From positions 22,335,896-22,399,895 of the forward strand of contig NC_067206.1 of assembly GCF_026262505.1 (NCBI RefSeq): a stretch of DNA of 64,000 bases, written 5' to 3'. The notes under the pieces are model-generated. The model was given only the letters and a program-made list of their open reading frames with translations, did no database searches and was not told where the DNA came from. This stretch comes from Trichomonas vaginalis G3 (taxonomy: Eukaryota > Parabasalia > Trichomonadida > Trichomonadidae). A program made the translations under genes and the position numbers. Positions 27,661-36,773 of this stretch are shown here, piece after piece. The first letter of the stretch is position 1, and every line of letters begins with the position of its first letter.

Positions 27661-28437
27661 ATGTTGTTCTATTTGCAAAGTACAGACCCAAACGAATACG
27701 GGACAGTAAAGCTACAAACAAACTTAGGTCTACAGAATGAGGCGCTTGCATTCAGAATGGTTGACTTCAATACTATCGCTTCATTCGTTATAACAGATGA
27801 AACAGATTTCATGGAGCTTGAAATAGATGGAAAGAAGCACGAAATAAGATTTCACAATAATGTAGAATATAAGATGGAAACATTAGCTGGAGTGTTAAAT
27901 GCTCTCATAAATACTACAATAAACAAGGATAACGGAGAAAACTTAATGAATGTTAAACTTATTGCAGGAGTTTTGAAGTTCAGTTATGCGAAAGAGTTTA
28001 AGATACCAAGAATGAGTCATAGAGTACAACTTCTTTTGGGAGCATACCATATGACATTTCCTTTGAAAAGTGTTGACAAAACGATTGAGATGAAATCTGT
28101 TCCATACGTATGTTATGGTAATTGTTTGTACATTGAGTCTAAAATAGCTAATGTCACAGGCATTTCAGGAGTTAATAGTAAAGGTTCAGTAGAATATAAA
28201 TCCTTCTGTTATGCAGTCAATTCAATGTTCATTCCAAACGTTCCTGTCATAGCAACTCATTTAGGTAAATGGGTTCGCATTAGTCCTCATAATTTGAAAG
28301 ACATGCAATTCAGACTTGTTGACTTTCAAGGAGAGCCTGTAGAACTGAAGGCACCAGTGCGAATGACTGTTGAAGTTGACTTTTTAGAAAATATTAAATG
28401 CAACAGCTTACAAGAGAACTCAGAGCTAAAAATATAA
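27661..28437 (+). CDS. Polinton penton/minor-capsid-like protein 2
   Basis: I take the start at the ATG at 27661 (MLFYLQSTDPNEYGTVKLQT). The 258 residues end with a strand pair typical of virophage/Polinton minor capsid proteins: WVRISPHNLKDMQFRLVDFQ, then EPVELKAPVRMTVEVDF. The middle has SVPYVCYGNCLYIESKIANV, the counterpart of the LYSNL/SNYMYSP strand in its relatives at 14835 and 30570. It probably forms capsid vertices. The next small gene overlaps its 3' end (28398). Confidence 0.55.
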   Translation: MLFYLQSTDPNEYGTVKLQTNLGLQNEALAFRMVDFNTIASFVITDETDFMELEIDGKKHEIRFHNNVEYKMETLAGVLNALINTTINKDNGENLMNVKLIAGVLKFSYAKEFKIPRMSHRVQLLLGAYHMTFPLKSVDKTIEMKSVPYVCYGNCLYIESKIANVTGISGVNSKGSVEYKSFCYAVNSMFIPNVPVIATHLGKWVRISPHNLKDMQFRLVDFQGEPVELKAPVRMTVEVDFLENIKCNSLQENSELKI

Positions 28438-28637
28438 AGTATGAATGTTATGTATTAGGTCATGAACTTTGGTTGTTGCTGTTTGATGAAACAAATGAAT
28501 TAGTTATGTCAGTCAAGAGAACAGAAAAATATTGTGTTAGTGAAAACTGCACCAAGTCAATAAGATTAGGTTTGCATTATGAAGATGAGTTCGATACTGT
28601 TGAAGAAGTTTTGGATAGATATTACAAATTGCTTTAA
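28398..28637 (+). CDS. Unknown small Polinton protein (79 aa)
   Basis: 79 residues (MQQLTRELRAKNIKYECYVL, ending DTVEEVLDRYYKLL). It overlaps the end of the minor-capsid-like gene by about 40 bases in another frame, the usual layout of a tightly packed pair. No family is recognised. Confidence 0.4.
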   Translation: MQQLTRELRAKNIKYECYVLGHELWLLLFDETNELVMSVKRTEKYCVSENCTKSIRLGLHYEDEFDTVEEVLDRYYKLL

Positions 28638-28858
28638 TTTACTAAAACATATTTCAAACAAAGCTTATAGTAAGTAGATAGTTTTGTATACTCGTTCGAA
28701 TATTTATACTTAAACTCAACTCCTGGAGTTCCTGGTGTTTCAATGATGCGGATGTTACCTATTTTCATGAATATTGGAGTTTGACCACAGCATTCGATTT
28801 CAGGGTCGAGATAGTCAATGACACATTGCTTTCCTGTTATTCGTGATATAATTTTCAA
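28634..28858 (-). CDS. Unknown small Polinton protein (74 aa)
   Basis: 74 residues with a short beta-rich middle (IGNIRIIETPGTPGVEFKYK). It is convergent with the 79-residue gene, touching at the stop codons, and its 5' end overlaps the 3' end of the next minus-strand gene. No function can be given. Confidence 0.4.
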   Translation of the reverse strand: MKIISRITGKQCVIDYLDPEIECCGQTPIFMKIGNIRIIETPGTPGVEFKYKYSNEYTKLSTYYKLCLKYVLVN

Positions 28859-29246
28859 GGTCCTCCTTTGTTAGAATTATTTGGTTCTTACTTATAAGAT
28901 TTGTCAAAAGCTTCTTATCGTCTTTGAGTAAAATTGTTTGGTATAACTGAAGAAGGTAATGGTCTACGTTATCTGAAGGATTTGTTTGAACATTTGTGTA
29001 AGGGTTGTCGTTGGCTTCTCTTGAAAGAATTTGGTCCAGTGGTGGATACTCTAACTTAACATCTGATGTAGCGTTAGCGTTTGAAGCTGTGTTTAAATTC
29101 ACCGACTTAAGATCTGGTTCTTTTTCTTTCAAACACTCCGAACTATAGTTCTTTATGACAATATTGTTTGTCGTTCGTGAGTCAACATTTGATGTTGGTT
29201 CAATTGGAACATTAACGGCACCAGCTAAGATGGATTTGCTTCTCAT
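28815..29246 (-). CDS. Unknown Polinton protein (143 aa)
   Basis: 143 residues, Asn/Ser-rich and probably disordered at the N terminus, with a helical C-terminal part (DHYLLQLYQTILLKDDKKLL, then LTKEDLENYI). It lies upstream of the 74-residue gene on the same strand and is divergent from the small genes starting near 29272. No family is recognised. Confidence 0.45.
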   Translation of the reverse strand: MRSKSILAGAVNVPIEPTSNVDSRTTNNIVIKNYSSECLKEKEPDLKSVNLNTASNANATSDVKLEYPPLDQILSREANDNPYTNVQTNPSDNVDHYLLQLYQTILLKDDKKLLTNLISKNQIILTKEDLENYITNNRKAMCH

Positions 29247-29271
29247 TTCATATAGAATAAAAACCTTTTAT

Positions 29272-29415
29272 ATGTATGAAATGAACAATATACTCGACAA
29301 GGGTTTGAATGTAAAGCTAACGAATGAAAATATTGTTGAATTCACTGAGACAGGAGCTGTGTATAAAGATGTAGAACTACTGAACAAAAGAGCAAGGGAA
29401 GAAGCAGGAACATGA
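29272..29415 (+). CDS. Unknown small Polinton protein (about 47 aa)
   Basis: I start this at the ATG at 29272 (MYEMNNILDKGLNVKLTNEN). The frame is open further upstream, but that part overlaps the divergent gene. Its stop overlaps the start of the next gene (29412), so the two are probably translated from one transcript. Confidence 0.35.
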   Translation: MYEMNNILDKGLNVKLTNENIVEFTETGAVYKDVELLNKRAREEAGT

Positions 29416-29672
29416 ACAAAGGGTGGAAGCCTATAAAAATTTATGTCAATGATGGCTCAGGAGGTTCAAACATAAAGTATGCAGAAAGTTATAGAGTTTA
29501 TGCTCTCAAAGGTGAAAAGCCTTCATTTAAGAACAGCTATTCTAACGCATATCCTCAAAAGTTAACGGATGGGGAAGTGGATGATATGAATGACAGCAAA
29601 AATATTAACAGAAATGGCGACAGAGATGCATGGAATTTGTTTACCATCAGTCAATTAAAGCATAAGATTTAA
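29412..29672 (+). CDS. Unknown small Polinton protein (86 aa)
   Basis: 86 residues (MNKGWKPIKIYVNDGSGGSN, then AESYRVYALKGEKPSFKNSY). It overlaps the preceding small gene by four bases (ATGA). It is convergent with the packaging ATPase, whose stop overlaps this gene's end by four bases. No family is recognised. Confidence 0.45.
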   Translation: MNKGWKPIKIYVNDGSGGSNIKYAESYRVYALKGEKPSFKNSYSNAYPQKLTDGEVDDMNDSKNINRNGDRDAWNLFTISQLKHKI

Positions 29673-30556
29673 AACAATGTTGGTCGTTCCCATGGAATAT
29701 TTTTGACTTTAATGGTATTAGTCATGATATGAATCTCAAGGTATGAACGAGGAGAGATGAGAGACTTATATGCTTCCCAAATTTCTTCAAAAGGTAATGT
29801 TATACCTGACTGTTTCCAAATGAGTTCAATATCATAGCGTGAGAAACCTTGAAAGATAACGAAGTCAGTTATGAGACGTTTTATGTTTAAAGCTAAAAAC
29901 CTCCATGTTTGCATAAGTATTGCTACAGTTAAATGGTAATGTCTGACTTTAGTTATGATGTTAGCTAATGGTGAGTCAGGCTTTGACACTAAACCTTTAC
30001 CAGCGAAGTCGTCACAAACTAATAAAGTGTTTGAAGGATATTTTTTGAAGGGGTATTTTGAAAGTTTTGACAGAATGTAGTTTGTAAGTCGTTTCATATC
30101 GTAAACTCCTGAGTACTGACGTAAGTGGTGTTTGTCAATAATTCTTTCCATCTCCTCAGAAGTCTTTTGCATTCCTGACTGTATAAATTCAACGATGGCA
30201 TAATATTTCCTCTTACGTCGAATGTAACGTTGAAGAAATTCAATGAGTTCACTGTCTGGAACTTTAACGACAGAGGCTTGAACTTTTGACATAAATGTTT
30301 TCGCTGTTGAGTCCATAGAGTCTGAAGTTGCTGATATAATGATTTGGTCATAGTAAGAGTCATTTCCTAAACGCTCTGTTATGAGTATATGACGAATGAG
30401 GTTAAATGTCTTACCTGAACCCATCTTTCCACAATAGAAATACACACCATTTGAACAGAACTCATAGTCCTTGCTGAAAGGAAGAATGAGAGAAGAGTTA
30501 AGTTTGTCTGTAGTTTCATTCATGTCTTCATCTACGTCATGTATTAAATGCTTCAT
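29669..30556 (-). CDS. Polinton packaging ATPase (FtsK/HerA, A32-like)
   Basis: 295 residues with Walker A GKMGSGKT (about 43-50), Walker B LLVCDDF, and the downstream Gln-containing motif in LTVAILMQTWRFLALNIKRL. These place it with the A32-like genome-packaging ATPases of Polintons and large DNA viruses. It drives DNA into capsids. The gene is one uninterrupted frame and lies close to the right end beside minor-capsid-like genes. Confidence 0.9.
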   Translation of the reverse strand: MKHLIHDVDEDMNETTDKLNSSLILPFSKDYEFCSNGVYFYCGKMGSGKTFNLIRHILITERLGNDSYYDQIIISATSDSMDSTAKTFMSKVQASVVKVPDSELIEFLQRYIRRKRKYYAIVEFIQSGMQKTSEEMERIIDKHHLRQYSGVYDMKRLTNYILSKLSKYPFKKYPSNTLLVCDDFAGKGLVSKPDSPLANIITKVRHYHLTVAILMQTWRFLALNIKRLITDFVIFQGFSRYDIELIWKQSGITLPFEEIWEAYKSLISPRSYLEIHIMTNTIKVKNIPWERPTLF

Positions 30557-30569
30557 TTTATCTCCATTA

Positions 30570-31443
30570 AAAATGCAAGTCAGAAATATTCAGAACATAG
30601 CACCGAGTCTAACTGACAAGAAGATATATATATGATTATGATGAAACCCCAAAATTCAAGAAAGTCAGTATACTTATGAATATCCAAGACACTGGGTAGA
30701 GTATGTAGGAGGTGAGAAAGCTATTGAAATCAGACAGGTTCGAAGTATTCCAGCAGGAAGAACAATATTATTGAAGAACTTTAATGTTTTGAGATATAAT
30801 GATGAAACAAAGAAGCAAGATAGTTTTCCCTGTTGCTGTGTATGTGAACTTAGATACAGGAGATGACATGAAAGTTTTTAATACAAAGCTTCAAACGGTA
30901 GTGAGAGAACAACTGACTGCGGAAGGACATCCATTACCTTCAGAAGTTACCATAGCATATAATTTTGAAACAAACTCAATAGATTTTAAAGTCATCTCTG
31001 CAAAGAAGTCAGGTTTTACATTTAATGAAGCAGATGTATATTCGAATGAAAACTTCAAAGCTATTGCATGGTTAGATAATGACGATTGCTTTAAGAAAAT
31101 ATTTAAATACAGTGACTCAACGATGTCAATAGATGACCTTCGTGGAATGTTACCATCGACGTTTACAGTAGAAGGTTCAGCAGGATTGCTTACAAGATTG
31201 TCAATTGGTGGTATTTGGTCTCGTGAGAACATTGTTATAAAATCCAGTATAAGTGAATTTGCTGAAGAATCTATATTATGTCTTTCAAACTACATGTATT
31301 CGCCGCCGAAGCATTATAGTATAACAAACTTTGTCAGTAAGTTTAACATAAGACTTGTCGAACCTTCTTCAATGAAAGATGTTGTGCTACCTAAAGATGG
31401 AAAGGATGGACTCATTATTGAGATGATTTTAATAGCATATTAA
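30570..31443 (+). pseudogene. Polinton penton/minor-capsid-like region 3
   Basis: Plus-strand coding sequence starting about 30570, with most of it in a 214-codon stretch at 30799-31443. Its centre holds ESILCLSNYMYSPPKHYSIT and it ends KDGLIIEMILIAY, the same layout as the proteins at 14835 and 27661. It is divergent from the ATPase. The region appears broken about once or twice. Confidence 0.45.
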
Positions 31444-31602
31444 ATGAGCTTGTTCTTGAAGGTCATTCATGATGAAATAACTGTTGTAGAAGATGTTAGC
31501 AATTGTTCAGACATTTTGAAGCGTATAGATGAGATAAGAAAGAAGTTAGATAGACCGCAAAGCGGTGAGGGCGAAGCCCGTGAGAACGTTATGTTTCATT
31601 GA
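31444..31602 (+). CDS. Unknown small Polinton protein (52 aa)
   Basis: A short frame beginning directly after the preceding stop: MSLFLKVIHDEITVVEDVSN, then a helix DILKRIDEIRKKLDRP and a GEGEARENVMFH tail. The tight spacing and a plausible helix suggest it is translated. No family is recognised. Confidence 0.35.
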   Translation: MSLFLKVIHDEITVVEDVSNCSDILKRIDEIRKKLDRPQSGEGEARENVMFH

Positions 31603-31666
31603 CTTTCTCCAGTAACGAGAACTTTTATGAGATAATATTGAAGAGAGATGATTTTAATATGGGTAA

Positions 31667-32193
31667 ATGGTAGCTTGGGCAGCTTTAGGCGCAATGGGAA
31701 CAAAAGCATTAGCATTTGGAGCAAAAGCACTTGGAGCTTATGACGCAGTAAATAAAATGAGTGGAGGAAGGGTTTCAAAGACATTAGATGCAAATAAAGG
31801 AAGATTGGAGGCTGGGTTGCAAAGAAGTTAAGATTAAATAAAATCGGGCTCATAAATAAAGCATCCAATTTGGTTGCGACTGAGTCAGAAAATGCTTTAG
31901 GAAAGGACGATGAGTTTGCAAAACACGTAAAAGACTTTAATGACCAGATGAAAGGTGAAACAATGCATTTAAATAGAGTCGATGGAACTAAAGAAAATGT
32001 TTCTTCTCCACCAGTAGTTCTTCCGTATGGTCCCTATGGAATGTATGGAAACCCTTACGAAAGACCATTTGACCCATTGACTGGTGGAAGTAACTGGTAT
32101 CATTACGGCCGAAGAAGAAAGACAGTCAAGTTGGAGACAGACGTGAAGAAAGCAACTAAAAAGAAACCAAGGAAGAGAGTTATAAAGCAATGA
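31667..32193 (+). pseudogene. Polinton small Gly/Ala-rich and basic structural protein region
   Basis: Begins with a Gly/Ala-rich hydrophobic stretch (MVAWAALGAMGTKALAFGAK) like those of adenovirus-type minor core or membrane-active capsid proteins. A Pro/Tyr-rich stretch (PPVVLPYGPYGMYGNPYERP) and a very basic tail (KKATKKKPRKRVIK) follow. The combination suggests a DNA-condensing or minor capsid component. The region appears broken about once. The function is inference. Its 3' end touches the right terminal repeat. Confidence 0.4.
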
Positions 32194-32859
32194 ATTCAAC
32201 AGGGTGAAAAAAACAGGTGAAAAAAGAGGTGAGATCTCACCACTTCACCTAAATTTATTTTTGTGCTATGTTTTCATACGTGTGAGGGTGGTGATATCAT
32301 TATTTTTTATTTTATTTTTAAGTTTATTTTTTATTTTATTTTTATATAAATGACGAAAACTATTGAGATAACAAACTACAACGGTCATGAGTTCAAGAAT
32401 TTGTTCTTCGTTCCTCGTGAAAATACATTCTATCAGATACGAGGGAGAAAGGGTAAAGTTAGTTTGAGCGTTTATGACTACAAGCATAATGGAAAGTTTA
32501 TACAAGCATACGATACAAACGGTAAACGTGTTTCATTAGCTTTGTCAAAACTTACAGGTATAAACTATGACAGTGATTTTGACCTATATGAAGAAGAAAG
32601 TGAGTCAGAAGATTATGAGCTGTTATATGAAGCACAGCAATGGGAGGAGTTGCAATACTTTTGTAAGTGAGAACGTTTATTTTTTACATTAGTGAGTTCG
32701 TTAGTGAAGTGGTTGGTGGCTTTGTAAATATTTAAGGTTAAGTTAGTGTTGTCGTTTGTGTTGTAAAATATACGTTAACGGTTTCGTAAAGTGTCAAATT
32801 CACATATAATGGGTAAGGTGGAACGCAGTGCCTCCGTACCCTTGATATGTATACTAACT
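32169..32859. repeat. Polinton terminal inverted repeat, right
   Basis: 691 bp, the inverse of 11041-11730 with a single visible length difference in an A/T run. It ends CTAACT next to the host duplication AGTAT. Confidence 0.93.
32350..32670 (+). CDS. Unknown Polinton TIR protein (right copy)
   Basis: Translates identically to the gene at 11230-11550 (106 residues, beta-rich with an acidic C terminus) and lies wholly in the right terminal repeat. As on the left, it reads outward. The two copies have not diverged at the protein level. Confidence 0.6.
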   Translation: MTKTIEITNYNGHEFKNLFFVPRENTFYQIRGRKGKVSLSVYDYKHNGKFIQAYDTNGKRVSLALSKLTGINYDSDFDLYEEESESEDYELLYEAQQWEELQYFCK

Positions 32860-32864
32860 AGTAT
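32860..32864. other. Polinton target site duplication, right
   Basis: AGTAT, matching 11036-11040. Host RBR coding sequence resumes here. Confidence 0.85.
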
Positions 32865-33547
32865 TTCCTTTTTCAACTTGATTTGAAATATATGATTTCC
32901 AACAATCAAGGCAAAATTTATGTCCATATTGAAGACTATATAAAACAGTTTGTACATTCACCAATACCACGTTTCCGAAGGCCAAGATTTTCGCTGGCTT
33001 GTCTTTTGGTTGCCGATATTTTGGCCAAAAGATTTGTTGGATTGGTAAGATAACTATTAATTGCCTTTGTTTCATCCCAATTATTGAATTTCAGGATGTA
33101 GTATGCTACATTTTCACTGACAGCGAGAATGTTAGAAACCTTACTAACTTTGGAATCTTGTTCTTTGATGAAGTAATTGAGATCTAAGCAAGGAGGTAAA
33201 TCATGAATCTCTGTCTTCTTTGTACTGAAATCAATCTCTACTGAGTCATCAGATTCCTCCTCTTCTTCTTCTTCAATGAATTCATCTTGATTGTCAAAAA
33301 TTAAAGCCATAAGTTGTTCACCATTTTTATCATATTTCTTAAACGAAACAACTTCCTTCATTATTTCAAAGTCCGACTTGCATAAGTAATCAACGAGAAA
33401 ATCAAATTGTTCATGATCAATTTCCCCAGTTTCTGCAAGTTGTTCTGAACAGTTTTGAACCCATTCTGTTAAGTCTGGCTTAGAATAAAGCAATTCCTTG
33501 AGCCTTGAAGCTAAATCAACTTCACGCATGAATTGGAAATCATTCAT
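32860..33547 (-). pseudogene. RBR ubiquitin ligase, N-terminal half (split gene)
   Basis: Encodes the start of the RBR paralogue (MNDFQFMREVDLASRLKELL) through the UBA-like segment to the beginning of RING1 (GECTNC), and then, in a different frame, YSLQYGHKFCLDCWKSYISN. Compared with the paralogue at 1146-2810 (NCCEEDVELYSLHCGH), a few codons plus a non-multiple of three are missing inside RING1 near 32940-32960. This copy was therefore damaged independently of the Polinton insertion. A gene this close to its paralogue and with two lesions is a pseudogene. Confidence 0.88.
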
Positions 33548-34529
33548 TATTATTTTTGAAATAAAAAAAAATTTTCACAATTGTCTGATGATTATATTGT
33601 ATTTTATAAATGTGTGAAATTAAACTTAATATCATAGTTCCGCTCATTTTTATAGTTAAAAATGTTGTAATTTCAAATGTTCAATACGATAAAAATTCTT
33701 ACAAATATTACAGAAAAATTTCAATAACTATACAAAATTTGAAATAGCAAAAGCAATGATAGAAAAAATATTCAAGGGATTTCTCTTTACCACGAACAAT
33801 TTGATTTACTGACAATATTACTAAGCAATTTTGAAGACAATGCAACATATTTGGACGAAAAAATAACAAATTTTCAGCTTATATCGGCGCGCGGCTTCGC
33901 CGCGCGCCGATAGATGCGCTATATATATAAGACTAAAAATATTTTTTCGTCGTCTTTAATTAAATCAAATTAGCTATCTAAATTTCATATTTTCGTGACT
34001 TACTTTTGACCATTTTCGGTTGCAATTTTTAATCGTTTTTAAACTAATAGCATTTATCAATTTGAGTTATATTATATTGCGGATTGATCCATTTAAATCG
34101 CCGAAAATTCAATGATCAAATAATTTCAGAAATAAATCATGCTCAAAATTCGATTTTAAGCAGTTAAATTTATTCCTTATTAGCAATATATATAATCATC
34201 TCATAAATCACAACGAAATGCTGGACTGCTTGTTGAATTTGTAAGCTAAATGGGATTTTCATTTAGAATATGATTATTAAAAGTTCTAGGTAAATCATTT
34301 TGAATTCCTTTTATGAGCTTATATTTGATTATAAAGGTAAATATTCAGAGAGAATGTCAATTAACTTAATATTTTTCTGTTCACCTAAAGAGAAAATTTA
34401 AAATTTCTTCGTAATAATTATTTCATGGAATATTGGAATTCATTATTGATAAATTATTTCCAAAATAATTTTATTCAAACAAAAAGTAGATTAATGAGGA
34501 ATTACTACAAACAAATAAACAAATATGAT
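33548..34529. other. Intergenic gap with GC-rich palindrome
   Basis: AT-rich and non-coding, apart from the palindrome listed separately at 33882-33912. Confidence 0.5.
33882..33912. repeat. GC-rich perfect palindrome
   Basis: Arms TATCGGCGCGCGGC and its exact complement around a TTC loop: a 14-bp stem of which 11 pairs are G-C, in otherwise AT-rich DNA. It would form a very stable RNA hairpin with a UUCG-type tip. The short palindrome at 8730 has a similar centre. Confidence 0.9.
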
Positions 34530-35510
34530 TTATATAATATGAAGAGACTGAATATAGTCCGTCCATGATTTAAATGTGCCAGCTTCAGCAACAACATATG
34601 AAGAATCAGAAGAAACGTTAGGCAAATTATATCCTTTGTGAGTCATTCCATTCCACACTATAACTAAGCAATTCGGTTCATTTTCTGTGTCAAAATATGC
34701 AAAATTTTCTGAAACTTTTTTTATTTCATCCGGTAGATAACCGAAATATAGCCATGGCTTATCGTTAACTGCAACCTCCAAAAGTGAGTGAATTTTAATC
34801 ATAATTGTTGGCTCTGGCCCAAAAGCTAAATAAAACTTGTAGAAATCTAAGAATGTTATCAATGGTGCATTTGTAGGAGCTAAAATACTTTTAATAACTG
34901 ATAATGAATTTTCGAAACTTTGACCGTGCAAATTGTATCTTTTGGCTAGTTTGAGTATGAAGAACTCTGATCTAACTGAATCTATGCCTATTACTTCAAC
35001 TATTTGCTGCCATATGTTAATTGCATTTGATAAAATTTCGTTTTTGTTGGTTTGATCTAAAGCGCCGATAGTTATAGAGTCGGCCTTCCGTATCGATTCG
35101 ACGATAGTAAGAGATGGAGAATAAATTGGCTCTTGTTGCTGCTGAAATCTTGCAATGTTTTCATTTTCAGTTTCATCAGGTACAATTGATGCATCTCTTC
35201 TATTAAATCCTTTTCGCGTCCATGTTGTCCATCCAGCTTTGTCTGTTTCTGTTTGTGTAAATTGTAATTTCTTTAAGTTTACGTTTAATGAATTTATTTT
35301 AACATCTAGTAATTGACACAGTGTTTTCTTATGCATTTTGAATTCATCATCACTAATCCATGCAAGACCAACCGAATTTTCTTTATCTGGTTTTGTATCT
35401 ACGTATGAAAGAAGGACATGCAGCTTCCTGACGAATCTAGCATTTGGACTTTTTGTACTTCTTGCTTTTAAAATCTCTTGAATATAATTTGGTAATGTTT
35501 CAATGCTCAT
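34530..35510 (-). CDS. IBP39-like initiator-binding protein
   Basis: I start at the ATG at 35510 (MSIETLPNYIQEILKARSTK), giving 326 residues. The earlier ATG at 35591 adds an atypical leader. The N-terminal domain (about 1-110) matches the initiator-binding winged-helix domain of Trichomonas IBP39: RFVRKLHVLLSYVDTKPD, GLAWISDDEFKMHKKTLCQL, and a basic WTTWTRKGFNRR loop. A low-complexity linker with QQQQE leads to the C-terminal domain (LSNAINIWQQIVEVIGIDSV, to the end), which in IBP39 binds the RNA polymerase II tail. IBP39 is the factor that recognises the Inr box, the main trichomonad core promoter, in the nucleus. Such boxes are seen upstream of several genes here. It is one of a paralogous family, so I do not claim it is IBP39 itself. 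Confidence 0.82.
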   Translation of the reverse strand: MSIETLPNYIQEILKARSTKSPNARFVRKLHVLLSYVDTKPDKENSVGLAWISDDEFKMHKKTLCQLLDVKINSLNVNLKKLQFTQTETDKAGWTTWTRKGFNRRDASIVPDETENENIARFQQQQEPIYSPSLTIVESIRKADSITIGALDQTNKNEILSNAINIWQQIVEVIGIDSVRSEFFILKLAKRYNLHGQSFENSLSVIKSILAPTNAPLITFLDFYKFYLAFGPEPTIMIKIHSLLEVAVNDKPWLYFGYLPDEIKKVSENFAYFDTENEPNCLVIVWNGMTHKGYNLPNVSSDSSYVVAEAGTFKSWTDYIQSLHII

Positions 35511-36773
35511 TTGATTTTTTTTTATTTCGAAAATTTGGCGCCATTTCAAGACCAGAACAGAAGTGCCGCCACGCCCAAACTTTGATATCATTGTCTCAGA
35601 CTTCTCTACGAAAATCTAGTCCTATAGGTGACAGTAAAAGTCTACCAAATGATCGCCTTGTTTGCTTCACCCCAAAATAATATTTGCGATTTCAACGACA
35701 AAAGAAAAAATATCAAATATGACGAATGAAGAAGCACTACTAGCATAACCTAATTATTGATAACAGTTTGAATTTCCTATTTATTCAAAATTGGTAAAAT
35801 TACGATCTAAAATAAGATCAATTAAGCGTTATAGTATACTTGAATTATGATAATTATGTTTCACATCCATAGTAGATTACCATCACTGACTATTTTTTTT
35901 GATAGGATCAAAATTTTCAAATAATGAAAAATGAATATTTATATTCTAACTTATATATCATGCTGATTTGCTTTTTATGCAATCAAAAGACTCATATCTC
36001 TTATAGCCTACTCATTTAATAAAAATAAATTTTGAAATTTTATGTTTCTATAATTTACTGCTTCGATATAGCTCAGTAATGAACACTATTGATACAGCTA
36101 TTGAATCTTTCATATTTTGCAATTATTAAGCGAATATAGCATGAATCAAGCTTAGTAAAGATCATGCAATCTGAATTCGAATATTAGCATCTATATTACG
36201 ATGGTTAATGTGAAAGATAACCGTATCATTTTTTAAATTATCTTTGAAAACTATGGAAAACTCTCGCATTATAGTATTTATTGCATGTATGAAGTTGATT
36301 GTCTAATTGTCAATATAATAGTCATAATGATTAGATAAAAATATTGGAAATCTTTTGCAATGTGCATTTTTGTAGTAAAAATATTGTTTTTACAAAATGT
36401 TATTCATGTATTCTTACTTACAAACTCAAAACGCAGGATGATTATATAGAAAAATAAAAATTTGTTAATAATCAAACAATATATTGATAGTGGTGCTTCA
36501 AAGAAATTCAATGAATTCTAACGTGTCCATATTGAATTATTTCGACTTCTCTTTATGAAATTCGTTTATAACATATTATCAGGATGCTGAAAAAGTGAAG
36601 TGTCAAATATTTAAGGTTCTTTTTGAGAACAACCGCTAAATAAAAAATCCAAATAAACGACACATTTGGCATCTATGATATATAACAAAACTATTTTCCC
36701 ATATATTTTGAGCAAAAAAAAACTCAAAATTGAGAGTGGCAGCACTTCTACCAGAACAATTTTTATCAATTTT
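35511..36773. other. AT-rich intergenic gap
   Basis: No gene or clear repeat is recognised. It is low-complexity AT-rich sequence up to the boundary of Pmp-like copy B. Confidence 0.45.

Larger units (their letters stand above)
11041..32859. mobile_element. Maverick/Polinton, whole element
   Basis: A 21.8-kb Polinton bounded by long terminal inverted repeats (11041-11730 and 32169-32859) that begin AGTTAG, with a 5- or 6-bp target duplication. It carries the family's core set: protein-primed family B DNA polymerase, retroviral-like integrase, FtsK/A32-type packaging ATPase, a major capsid region and penton/minor-capsid-like proteins. It also has KilA-N proteins, fibre-like proteins and many small unknown frames. 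I did not find an adenovirus-type cysteine protease. The repeats are nearly identical, so the insertion is young. Some genes are broken, with about three to six breaks in the element as a whole, so it should be read as a recent fossil. Polintons are abundant in Trichomonas vaginalis. It sits inside a host RBR ligase gene. Confidence 0.95.

Noticed and set aside
35511-35591. Longer N terminus for the IBP39-like protein
   Set aside because: The extra 27 codons have no match to the initiator-binding family start, and the domain begins after the ATG at 35510.
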